In this document: positions 1 through 5,966 of the stretch, one piece after another
Position numbering within the stretch: the stretch's first letter is position 1
How the letters are laid out: each line of letters starts with the position of its first letter
Source of the DNA: an uncultured Bacteroidales bacterium
Lineage (GTDB): Bacteria; Bacteroidota; Bacteroidia; Bacteroidales; UBA4417
Direction: 5' to 3'
NCBI GenBank assembly: GCA_937965665.1
Contig: CALCJE010000387.1
Coordinates: 1-8,351 of the forward strand
Length of the DNA: 8,351 nt
Notes under the pieces: model-generated
Seen by the model: only the letters and a program-made list of their open reading frames with translations
What the model was told of the DNA's origin: nothing
Database searches by the model: none
Made by a program: the position numbers and the translations under genes

Positions 1-196
1 GAATATTCAATGCAATTTCAGCGTCCTTTTCGTTCTCGGCCGAACGGATTAGTGAATATTTGTACTCAGTGTTATTGAGGGTTACTTTGCCCGAAACCGG
101 GTAGGTAGGTCCGGTCATTTTCTGATACCTTGCCATCACAACTGTAAATACTACTGCAAAAACCCACCAAAGGACTGATTTTAATGATACTTTCAT
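1..196 (-). CDS. Membrane-anchored hypothetical protein, N-terminal part (cut by window edge)
   Basis: The first 65 codons of a minus-strand gene are present; the rest lies outside the window. The start is the ATG at 196-194. The protein opens with a short basic segment (MKVSLKSV), then one hydrophobic helix at residues 9-22 (LWWVFAVVFTVVMA), then an RYQKMTGPTYPVSGKV stretch and a beta-rich polar region. This fits a single N-terminal membrane anchor or uncleaved signal with a periplasmic or outer-leaflet domain. The TGPTYP..GKV pattern reminds me of uncharacterised conserved Bacteroidetes membrane proteins, but I cannot name a family or function. A well-formed Bacteroidetes promoter lies 25-54 nt upstream. 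The gene is divergent from the DUF5723-like gene, with a 182-nt gap. Confidence 0.7.
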   Translation of the reverse strand, partial: MKVSLKSVLWWVFAVVFTVVMARYQKMTGPTYPVSGKVTLNNTEYKYSLIRSAENEKDAEIALNI

Positions 197-220
197 AATA
201 ATTGCTTTGTTATCCGGGAG

Positions 221-250
221 CAAAAATATCTCATTATTTTGTATTTCAAT
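221..250 (-). promoter_or_regulatory. Bacteroidetes-type promoter for the gene at 1-196
   Basis: Read on the minus strand, TATTTTTG (228-221) matches the -7 consensus TAnnTTTG exactly. ATTG (250-247) sits 18 nt upstream as a near match to the -33 TTTG. Transcription would start near 214, giving a leader of about 18 nt before the ATG at 196. The rest of the divergent gap (251-378) is AT-rich. I see no equally good promoter there for the plus-strand gene; a TATTTTTC at 274-281 and a TAACTTG at 338-344 are only partial matches. Confidence 0.6.
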
Positions 251-378
251 GAAAATATGTTGTAATTGCAATATATTTTTCTCTGGGCCAACTGTAATAA
301 GCTTTGAGAATATTCGTTAATTTTACTGTATTGCTTTTAACTTGTGCATTCTACTACTCACACAAATAAATTACCCTC

Positions 379-1869
379 GTGAATCGGACTGAATTTTCGA
401 AATTTCTCGTTTTATTTTGCCTGGCTACTTCAGCAGTGTCACTGCGCGCCCAGGAAATGCTGGGCATTATGAATAGCAGTTATTCGGGCATTACGGGGGC
501 GGTTTTAAATCCGGCGGTTACGGTTACTTCGCCCTATTACTTTGATTTTAATATCTTGGCCGGCGATGTGTTTTTTGAAAATAACTACCTGTATTTGGCG
601 AAAGAAGAATACAAGTTTAGCCGTTTCCTGAGTAAAAATCCTGATTTCCCTACCCATGGTGCGGATAACAGTATGATTGCTTATGATTACTATAACAATA
701 AGGATAAAAATGCATACGCCAACCAACGCATCCTTGGGCCTTCGTTTGCACTCACGGTAGGGCGGAGTTCGTTTGGAATAGTCACCGGTTCGCGCATGGT
801 TATGTCGACAAGGAATGTACCTTACGATATCGCTAAATTTATTTTTGAAAAACTTGAATACCCACCCCAGTACGACACCCGGTACCAGCATACCCGTAAT
901 ATATACAATGCTCAAATGGCCTGGGCCGAATATGGTTTCAATTATTCATACGTGTTGAAACATCTCAATTCGGATTACTGGGCTGCCGGTATCACCGTGA
1001 AAGCACTTAAAAGTTATGCCGGTGGCTATATGTTTGGCGATAACGAGGATTATATGGTTAACGACTCACTGATTGTTGTGAACAGTTTTACGGGTGAAGT
1101 TGGTTATTCCCTTCCGCTCGACTACGAAACCAACGAGTACATCAGGGATCCGCTTTTCAGGGGAAAAGGCATGGGGGTGGATATAGGCATGATTTATGAG
1201 AAAAAGAAAAAAGGCAGCCTCAACGATCAGCGAACTAAAAAACTTTGCAGCCAAACGTACACTGCTTATGATTATAAAATAGGCATCTCCATCCTGGATA
1301 TCGGGAGGGTTCGCTTTACTGAAAATGCCGAAAAACTGGTATTTGGAGGTGTGCCCGTAAACTGGCAGCCCACTACTGGTTATTCGGTGTATTCGGTGAG
1401 GGATGTTACCGATACGCTTAGCCAGATGTTTTATGGGAATAAAACGGACTTAATACAAGGCCACGAAATTACCATAGGATTGCCAACAGCGCTCAGCGTG
1501 CAGGCCGATGTGAATTACTATAAAAACTGGTATATCAATAGCACTTTGATTCTTCCGCTGCAGTTTTCGAAATCGGGGCTCAGGAGACCTGCTTTACTTG
1601 GTATTGCGCCACGTTACCAAACGGCCAGGTTCGAGGCCAGTATGCCTGTTACGCTCTACGACTGGACCAAACCCCGCATCGGGTTAAGTGCCCGGTTTCT
1701 TGGCTTTTTTGTCGGTACCGAAAAAATCAGCGGCTTCTTTCATTTTAAAGATTTTACAGGTCTTGATTTTTACGCCGGTGTAAAACTTTCACTCAGTAAG
1801 GGTCATTGCCATAGCAAAGGAACAGAAAACTGCGGGATTGAGGAATATAAACTGTTCAACAAGCATTAA
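379..1869 (+). CDS. DUF5723-like secreted/outer-membrane protein
   Basis: This is a 496-residue protein with a clear Sec signal peptide: basic MNRTEFSK, hydrophobic FLVLFCLATSAVSL, then RAQ, with likely cleavage after Q25. The mature start (EMLGIMNSSYSGITGAVLNP, residues 26-45, then TVTSPYYFDFNILAGDVFFENNYL) has the 'N.SY.G..G..LNP' opening and 'FD.N...GDVF..NNYL' pattern that I associate with DUF5723. This is a Bacteroidetes family thought to form a beta-barrel-like outer-membrane protein of unknown role. The remainder alternates short aromatic/polar strands typical of a barrel and ends in a strand (FYAGVKLSL), followed by an unusual polar tail of about 25 residues containing HCHSKGTENC. The start is GTG: an in-frame TAA lies just upstream at 367-369 and no in-frame ATG precedes the signal peptide. 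It converges with the galactanase gene across 62 nt. Family assignment is from recalled pattern, not a search. Confidence 0.75.
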   Translation: MNRTEFSKFLVLFCLATSAVSLRAQEMLGIMNSSYSGITGAVLNPAVTVTSPYYFDFNILAGDVFFENNYLYLAKEEYKFSRFLSKNPDFPTHGADNSMIAYDYYNNKDKNAYANQRILGPSFALTVGRSSFGIVTGSRMVMSTRNVPYDIAKFIFEKLEYPPQYDTRYQHTRNIYNAQMAWAEYGFNYSYVLKHLNSDYWAAGITVKALKSYAGGYMFGDNEDYMVNDSLIVVNSFTGEVGYSLPLDYETNEYIRDPLFRGKGMGVDIGMIYEKKKKGSLNDQRTKKLCSQTYTAYDYKIGISILDIGRVRFTENAEKLVFGGVPVNWQPTTGYSVYSVRDVTDTLSQMFYGNKTDLIQGHEITIGLPTALSVQADVNYYKNWYINSTLILPLQFSKSGLRRPALLGIAPRYQTARFEASMPVTLYDWTKPRIGLSARFLGFFVGTEKISGFFHFKDFTGLDFYAGVKLSLSKGHCHSKGTENCGIEEYKLFNKH

Positions 1870-1931
1870 ATGATCGCCGTTCTTTTTCAGAAATTTCAAA
1901 ATACTGCCGGGCGGCCTCGCGACAGGGCAAT
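1870..1931. other. Convergent intergenic gap without a recognisable terminator
   Basis: These 62 nt separate the stop codons of the DUF5723-like gene (+) and the galactanase gene (-). A GC-rich block at 1904-1930 can form a short TGCC/GGCA stem but is not followed by a T-run on either strand, so I do not call an intrinsic terminator. Confidence 0.4.
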
Positions 1932-3236
1932 CTATCTTAAAAATACTTTCCTTACCTGGGTTACGCCCCCGTTAGTAATGAGCATCACAACCAGGCCCGA
2001 ATATTCTTTCAGATTTAGCGTAACCCTTTGCTGGTTTTCACATTCCATGTTCCGAAGTATTTTCCCGTTTATATCAAAAAACTGTATTTGTGTAGTCCCG
2101 TGATAATTGCTTAGGTCAATATGTAAAATTCCGCCCGAAACCGGGTTTGGAAACACTGGCAGATCGATGTTTAATGCGTTTTCTTCCATTCCAACTGAAG
2201 GATCAGTCAGAAATGCGTCTAAAGCAGCTGTTGGCCTGCCATCGGCCCCCCAGCAACTCAGGGAATATCCACTCCACGTTTTTTCTCCTTCCGGTTCCCA
2301 GTAAAGTACCCCTAAGCCACGATGATTCGGAACATCGGCTACTTTCCTGATTACCGCCTGTAACATATCGAAAGTATTCTGAACCTGGTTGTACTCTCCA
2401 CCCGTTTCAACCACCATTACATCCTTTCCATAACGTTCCGTCATATCGAGGAGGTTTATCCCAAGGCTTTCAATAGTCGCTTTGTAATCGCTACCAATCC
2501 AGTAAGGGTAGTACGACATTCCAATAATATCATACTGTACCTGGTAATTTTTTGCATTATCAAAAAACCACCTGTATAAATTGTTGTCGTTGCCTGATTC
2601 GAGATGGATAATAACTTTAATGGACTGATCAACAGCTTTTGCTGCATCGTAACCCTTATTCAGCAACTGTGAAAGCTGCGTCCAGTTTGAGGATTTACCA
2701 TCGGGCCAAAGCATACCTCCGGCAATTTCATTCCCTATTTGTACCCACTCCGGCGTTACACCCAGCGATTTGAGCGTGTCAAGTACCTGATAGGTGTGAT
2801 TGTAAACATCGGTCAGCAACTGGCTGAAGCTGTGGCTGACCCAGGCTGCCGGCTTGGTTTGTTTGGAAGGATCAGCCCACGAATCGCTGTAATGAAAATC
2901 AATCATAACTCTCATCCCCATATCATGGGCCCTTACAGCCATTTGAGCAACCTCTTTTTTACCGCAAAATCCGTTGATTTTATCATTCGATGGGTTAACC
3001 CAAACCCTCAGCCTTACTGTGTTTAATTGTTTTTCTTTTAAAATCTGGAGGCATTCCTTGTTTTCACCTGCATTGTTATAAAATTTATATCCGGTGGCTT
3101 CCATTTGCTGAAGCCAACCGATATCAGCACCTTTAACAAATTGAGCTTCGCATCTTAATGGCAATAACCAACATGCCTGCAAAATGAAAAAGATTAAAAC
3201 ATTGAAATGTGTTGGAAACGCGAACCGGGTTTTCAT
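1932..3236 (-). CDS. GH53 arabinogalactan endo-beta-1,4-galactanase with T9SS C-terminal sorting domain
   Basis: Predicted to hydrolyse internal beta-1,4-galactosyl bonds of type I arabinogalactan or pectic galactan (EC 3.2.1.89) outside the cell. I chose the ATG at 3236-3234 (434 residues): it places a signal peptide at the N-terminus (MKTRF..., hydrophobic NVLIFFILQACWLLPL, cleavage near CEAQ, residue 32). The same frame is open to 3299, adding 21 residues that do not look like a signal. The GH53 domain spans about 34-344. Markers are KGADIGWLQQME (35-46), the DFHYSDSWADP..Q..PAAW block (113-132), acid/base Glu170 in WVQIGNE, Asn169 before it, and nucleophile Glu277 in VMVVETGG. After a short linker, residues 359-434 form a type A Por sorting domain (LPVFPNP..GGILHIDL, ending VRKVFLR), implying export by T9SS and surface attachment. 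Its start lies 67 nt after the permease stop with no obvious promoter between them. No SusC/SusD partner is in view. Confidence 0.93.
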   Translation of the reverse strand: MKTRFAFPTHFNVLIFFILQACWLLPLRCEAQFVKGADIGWLQQMEATGYKFYNNAGENKECLQILKEKQLNTVRLRVWVNPSNDKINGFCGKKEVAQMAVRAHDMGMRVMIDFHYSDSWADPSKQTKPAAWVSHSFSQLLTDVYNHTYQVLDTLKSLGVTPEWVQIGNEIAGGMLWPDGKSSNWTQLSQLLNKGYDAAKAVDQSIKVIIHLESGNDNNLYRWFFDNAKNYQVQYDIIGMSYYPYWIGSDYKATIESLGINLLDMTERYGKDVMVVETGGEYNQVQNTFDMLQAVIRKVADVPNHRGLGVLYWEPEGEKTWSGYSLSCWGADGRPTAALDAFLTDPSVGMEENALNIDLPVFPNPVSGGILHIDLSNYHGTTQIQFFDINGKILRNMECENQQRVTLNLKEYSGLVVMLITNGGVTQVRKVFLR

Positions 3237-3303
3237 ATACTTAGTCAAAGTGATATTGCATTTTATAATCCTGAAATTGGTTAGTACTATGAACTTCACG
3301 TTT

Positions 3304-4527
3304 CTATTGGTCGGTAGTTCTCACATCCATCGCATCCCGCAGCCCATTGCCCATCAGCATAAAGGCTAGTACCATTACCATAATGGCAATACCGGGTAAA
3401 ATGGCCAGGTAGGCATAATCGAGTATAATATAGGGGTAGTTTTCCTTAATCATGCTGCCCCACGAAGGCATAGGTGGCTGAACACCAATGCCCAGGAAAC
3501 TCAATCCTGCCTCAAGCAATATGGCGGAGGCAAAATTGGCGGCTGAAATTACAATTACCGGGGCCATGGCATTGGGCAGTATATGCCTGAATATAATCCT
3601 GAAATCACGGTAGCCCAGGGCCCGGGCAGCTTCGGTAAATTCTTTTTCGCGCAGGCTCATAAACTGTCCGCGCACCACCCGGGCAACCTCTACCCACATA
3701 GTTAATCCCACAGCTACAAACACCTGCCAGAAACCCTTGCCCAGGGCAAATGTAATTGCAATAACCAGCAGCAGCGTAGGTATCGCCCATATTACATTAA
3801 TAAACCACGAGATAAGCGCATCAACAACCCCGCCGAAATACCCGGCTATGGCTCCCAGGAATATGCCGATCAGTAACGAAATGGCTACAGAAATAAATCC
3901 TACCGACAAACTGATGCGTGTCCCGATAATAAGCTGGCTTAACACATCGCGGCCATAGCGGTCGGTACCCAGCCAAAAAGTTTTTGTTGTTATATTTTGC
4001 CTGTTTACCAGTGTACGCATGTCAGCGATGGAAATATCAACTCTTTTTCCTTTTCGGGTTATAAAATGCAGTTGCTTGCCTGTTTTTAAAATTTTAAGAT
4101 CATTGTTCAGCGGGTAGGCTACTTCGGCCAGGTGAAACTTCAGTTCAGGCCCTGATGCATCTTTACTATATTCAGTTATTATTACCGAATCGGCGTAAAA
4201 CCTGATGTTTGAGAATGCATATTCCCTGAAAGGGTTTTCCTGCCCGTAAAGCAGGCGGTAAAAGATATTACGTTCGGGGATATCCTGGTTTTTATAAACT
4301 TTTAAAACCTTAACAGCAGTTCCGGGTTTCAGCGTGGCAAGCAGCAGGTTCTGTTCGTTCACCATCGGAGTTTTATCGGGCGTAATCCAATACCCTGTTA
4401 TAGCTGTTAACGTTACAAATCCGATAAAAAGCAGCGATGAAAACGCGGGTTTGTTCCGGCAAAAACGTTTCCAGGCCAGCTTACTCAGCGACCCTGAATT
4501 TTGGTATAATTTTTTCCGGAGAAACAA
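3304..4527 (-). CDS. OppC/DppC-type ABC transporter permease (peptide/nickel family)
   Basis: Inner-membrane permease subunit of a binding-protein-dependent importer for peptides or similar solutes; the substrate cannot be read from sequence. The 407 residues show an N-terminal helix (about 28-48) and the family motif FWLGTDRYGRDVLSQLI (184-200). Further helices lie near 206-229, 238-262, 265-285, 320-345 and 372-393. The EAA loop, which docks to the ATPase, is at 299-318 (EAARALG...ILP). Between helix 1 and the GTDRYGRD motif lies a periplasmic insert of about 135 residues (49-183), much longer than in classical OppC but, as I recall, usual in Bacteroidetes homologues. The start appears to be TTG (4527-4525): an in-frame TGA lies three codons upstream, and the first in-frame ATG (Met55) would delete helix 1. 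No OppB, OppD, OppF or binding protein is present. It follows the AIM24 gene by 39 nt. Confidence 0.9.
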   Translation of the reverse strand: MFLRKKLYQNSGSLSKLAWKRFCRNKPAFSSLLFIGFVTLTAITGYWITPDKTPMVNEQNLLLATLKPGTAVKVLKVYKNQDIPERNIFYRLLYGQENPFREYAFSNIRFYADSVIITEYSKDASGPELKFHLAEVAYPLNNDLKILKTGKQLHFITRKGKRVDISIADMRTLVNRQNITTKTFWLGTDRYGRDVLSQLIIGTRISLSVGFISVAISLLIGIFLGAIAGYFGGVVDALISWFINVIWAIPTLLLVIAITFALGKGFWQVFVAVGLTMWVEVARVVRGQFMSLREKEFTEAARALGYRDFRIIFRHILPNAMAPVIVISAANFASAILLEAGLSFLGIGVQPPMPSWGSMIKENYPYIILDYAYLAILPGIAIMVMVLAFMLMGNGLRDAMDVRTTDQ

Positions 4528-4566
4528 AAAGTATCAGTTTTTAGATAAATGAAAAGCCGGCGATCG

Positions 4567-5337
4567 TTAAAATTTCCTGTCGCCACCCAGCAATCCGCCC
4601 AGAATGTCGCCACCAATTCCGCCAATTCCGCGCGATTCTTCACGACTGCCATGCGATGAGGATACAATGCGGTCTGCAAGCCTTGATAATGGCAGGCTTT
4701 GCAGGTAAACGGTACCTGGTCCGGTGAGGCTGGCCAGGAACATACCTTCGCCACCGAAAAGTGCATTTTTGAAACCTCCTACAAACTGAATGTCATAATC
4801 AACACTGGGAGCCATGGCAACAATGCAGCCGGTATCAACCCTGAGGGTTTCCCCATGCCGTAGTTCACGTTTTATGATCATTCCGCCGGCATGCACAAAA
4901 GCCAGTCCGTCGCCGCTTAACCGCTGAAGGATAAAGCCCTCGCCGCCAAACAAACCGGCTCCCATTCGTTTGGTAAATGCTATATCAATGTCAATTCCAT
5001 TGGCTGCACACAGAAATGAATCTTTCTGGCAAATGAAAGTACCGCCAACCTGTTGCAGGTCGAGGGCTATAATTTTGCCAGGGTATGGCGCACCAAAGGA
5101 AACACAGCGTTTTACATTTGCCGAATTGTAAAAGGTACAGATAAAAAAACCATCACCGGTGAGCATGCGTTTCAGTCCCTTGAAAATGCCACCGCCGGTT
5201 CCTGTTTCCATACGGATTCCTTCTTCCATAAACATCATAGCACCCACTTCGGCACGTACGCCTTCTGAAGGATCAAGTTCAATTTCAACGATCTGCATAT
5301 CGTCGCCCATAATTTTGTAGTCAATAATATCGGCCAT
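4567..5337 (-). CDS. AIM24 / TIGR00266 family protein
   Basis: This is a 256-residue cytosolic-looking protein without signal or membrane helix. It matches the AIM24 (TIGR00266, DUF124) family: the opening MADIIDYKIMGDDMQIVEIEL, VGAMMFMEEGIRMET (31-45), and glycine-rich turns recurring in three copies. These are GGGIFKGLKRMLTGDGFF (48-65), GAGLFGGEGFILQRLSGDG (126-144) and NALFGGEGMFLASLTGPG (191-208). The repeats fit the family's beta-rich roll fold and are also seen at the DNA level as similar blocks. The tail (237-256, GIGGIGGDILGGLLGGDRKF) is glycine-rich and probably flexible. Bacterial members have no settled function; yeast Aim24 is a mitochondrial inner-membrane protein. The start is the ATG at 5337, preceded by an A-rich, G-poor leader and no Shine-Dalgarno sequence. 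It is the first gene of a co-oriented run with the permease and galactanase. Confidence 0.92.
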   Translation of the reverse strand: MADIIDYKIMGDDMQIVEIELDPSEGVRAEVGAMMFMEEGIRMETGTGGGIFKGLKRMLTGDGFFICTFYNSANVKRCVSFGAPYPGKIIALDLQQVGGTFICQKDSFLCAANGIDIDIAFTKRMGAGLFGGEGFILQRLSGDGLAFVHAGGMIIKRELRHGETLRVDTGCIVAMAPSVDYDIQFVGGFKNALFGGEGMFLASLTGPGTVYLQSLPLSRLADRIVSSSHGSREESRGIGGIGGDILGGLLGGDRKF

Positions 5338-5435
5338 ATTTGTGTTTTTTTTATGTTGTTTTTGGATTTTTGGGAGTATGAGGTTGTTTGGGATTTGATG
5401 TAATGTGTAAGGCGTAGGAGGTAAGGTGGATGGTT
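5338..5435 (-). promoter_or_regulatory. Almost G-free 5' leader of the AIM24 gene
   Basis: Read in the AIM24 sense direction, these 98 nt immediately before the start codon contain a single G (complement of C5413). The leader is made of A, C and T, ending in an A-run (about 5343-5352 complement). Such RNA would be essentially unstructured, which could help ribosome entry in a phylum that makes little use of Shine-Dalgarno pairing. The upstream half is the degenerate heptamer array described separately. The composition is a direct observation; the translational role is inference. Confidence 0.5.
5400..5434. repeat. Degenerate 7-bp tandem repeat, five units
   Basis: On the plus strand five heptamers follow in phase: GTAATGT, GTAAGGC, GTAGGAG, GTAAGGT, GGATGGT (consensus about GTAAGGT; complement ACCTTAC). 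The array lies in the leader of the AIM24 gene. The heptamer array downstream of hydE has the same period but a different unit. Confidence 0.6.
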
Positions 5436-5457
5436 CAGGAAGTTCATACTTTAATTT

Positions 5458-5485
5458 AACAGGTAATTGATATGTGTTGCCTGTT
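5458..5485. other. Imperfect hairpin in the 5338-5710 gap
   Basis: AACAGG (5458-5463) pairs with CCTGTT (5480-5485), and two more A-T pairs (A5465-A5466 with T5477-T5478) extend the stem across one mismatch, leaving a loop of about 10 nt. On the plus strand it is followed by only two further T, and on the minus strand by AAATTAAAG, so it is a poor terminator. It follows directly after the stop of the small ORF at 5486-5572 on the minus strand. Function unknown. Confidence 0.3.
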
Positions 5486-5572
5486 TTACGACATTTGAAG
5501 GCGGTATAAACCAGGAAAATAATCCGTTGGTATTTTATTCATTAACTTCGTAGTTTCTGTTTGTGAAATCAT
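5486..5572 (-). CDS. Possible 28-residue small ORF in the AIM24 leader
   Basis: An ATG at 5572-5570 opens a 28-codon frame (MISQTETTKLM...RLQMS) ending at TAA 5488-5486. It starts about 16 nt downstream of the expected transcription start of the promoter at 5595-5623, a spacing typical of Bacteroidetes genes, and is followed at once by a hairpin. No homologue is recognised and the peptide has no clear domain. It could be a leader peptide, a decayed gene or chance. Confidence 0.2.
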   Translation of the reverse strand: MISQTETTKLMNKIPTDYFPGLYRLQMS

Positions 5573-5594
5573 CCTGGTCTGCCGTCAATACATG

Positions 5595-5623
5595 CAAATC
5601 TATTAAAATTGTAGCATTGCAAA
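5595..5623 (-). promoter_or_regulatory. Strong-consensus minus-strand promoter, probably for the AIM24 transcript
   Basis: On the minus strand TTTG (5623-5620), a 17-nt spacer and TAGATTTG (5602-5595) match both Bacteroidetes promoter elements exactly. Transcription would start near 5588, leaving a leader of about 250 nt before the AIM24 start codon. No closer match to the -7 element lies between 5338 and 5594 on this strand, so the long leader is probably real. Plus-strand genes cannot use it. Confidence 0.6.
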
Positions 5624-5662
5624 TGTGTTTAAATGCTAAAGAAGCAATTTTTTTGTCAACAC

Positions 5663-5693
5663 TTTTAAATTTCAAAATTATAGTTTACTTTTG
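5663..5693 (+). promoter_or_regulatory. Promoter of tRNA-His
   Basis: TACTTTTG (5686-5693) is an exact TAnnTTTG -7 element, followed by CACCC. The -33 position, 18-19 nt upstream, holds TTTTA (5663-5667), a weak match to TTTG. The expected start near 5700 leaves a leader of about 11 nt before the tRNA. The flanks are strongly AT-rich. Confidence 0.6.
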
Positions 5694-5710
5694 CACCCTC
5701 AATCGAACAT

Positions 5711-5785
<75 letters not shown>

Positions 5786-5797
5786 CTTAAAAACAAT

Positions 5798-5826
5798 AGG
5801 CTGCCTTTGGGTAGCCTTTTTTATTT
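5798..5826 (+). terminator. Intrinsic terminator after tRNA-His
   Basis: AGGCTGCC (5798-5805), a 4-nt loop TTTG, and GGGTAGCCT (the 8 paired bases are 5810-5817) form an 8-bp stem with one G-T pair, followed directly by a T-run (5817-5822) and ATTTT. It lies 12 nt downstream of the tRNA, separating it from hydE, which has its own promoter. Confidence 0.85.
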
Positions 5827-5914
5827 TGATCTGGTATTCCAGGCATGCTATAAATTTAAACAGCTTGAACGTTGTCCTTTTTATCCTAGGCTGCCAACCG
5901 GCTTGAATTCTCAA

Positions 5915-5942
5915 TTTGGTACGTGAATTCGTATTATTTTTG
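5915..5942 (+). promoter_or_regulatory. Promoter of hydE
   Basis: TTTG (5915-5918), a 16-nt spacer and TATTTTTG (5935-5942) match both Bacteroidetes elements, though the spacer is slightly short. Transcription would start near 5949, about 18 nt before the hydE ATG. The -33 region is flanked by two TGAATTC copies exactly 20 bp apart (5904-5910 and 5924-5930). The first is also part of the inverted repeat TTGA-ATTC-TCAA (5903-5914). Confidence 0.6.
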
Positions 5943-5966
5943 TAGCCAAATTATCGAATCAATCAG

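Noticed and set aside
505..915. 136-codon open frame antisense to the DUF5723-like gene
   Set aside because: It lies wholly inside a well-supported gene; the peptide shows no domain and looks like a reverse-frame shadow.
1904..1930. Shared terminator between the convergent DUF5723-like and galactanase genes
   Set aside because: The GC-rich block forms only a 4-bp stem with a long loop and has no T-run.
3237..3299. Earlier start for the galactanase (codon at 3299)
   Set aside because: It would put 21 polar and hydrophobic residues before a well-formed signal peptide; the ATG at 3236 is the better start.
5235..5447. 70-codon minus-strand frame overlapping the AIM24 start
   Set aside because: It reads through the heptamer repeat and G-free leader and then into AIM24 in another frame; low-complexity product.
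5458..5485. Intrinsic terminator in the AIM24-tRNA gap
   Set aside because: The stem has a mismatch and a large loop, and neither strand has a proper T-run after it.
5903..5914. FNR/CRP-type site upstream of hydE
   Set aside because: The TTGA/TCAA arms are separated by 4 nt; a genuine FNR or CRP site needs 6 nt between these half-sites.
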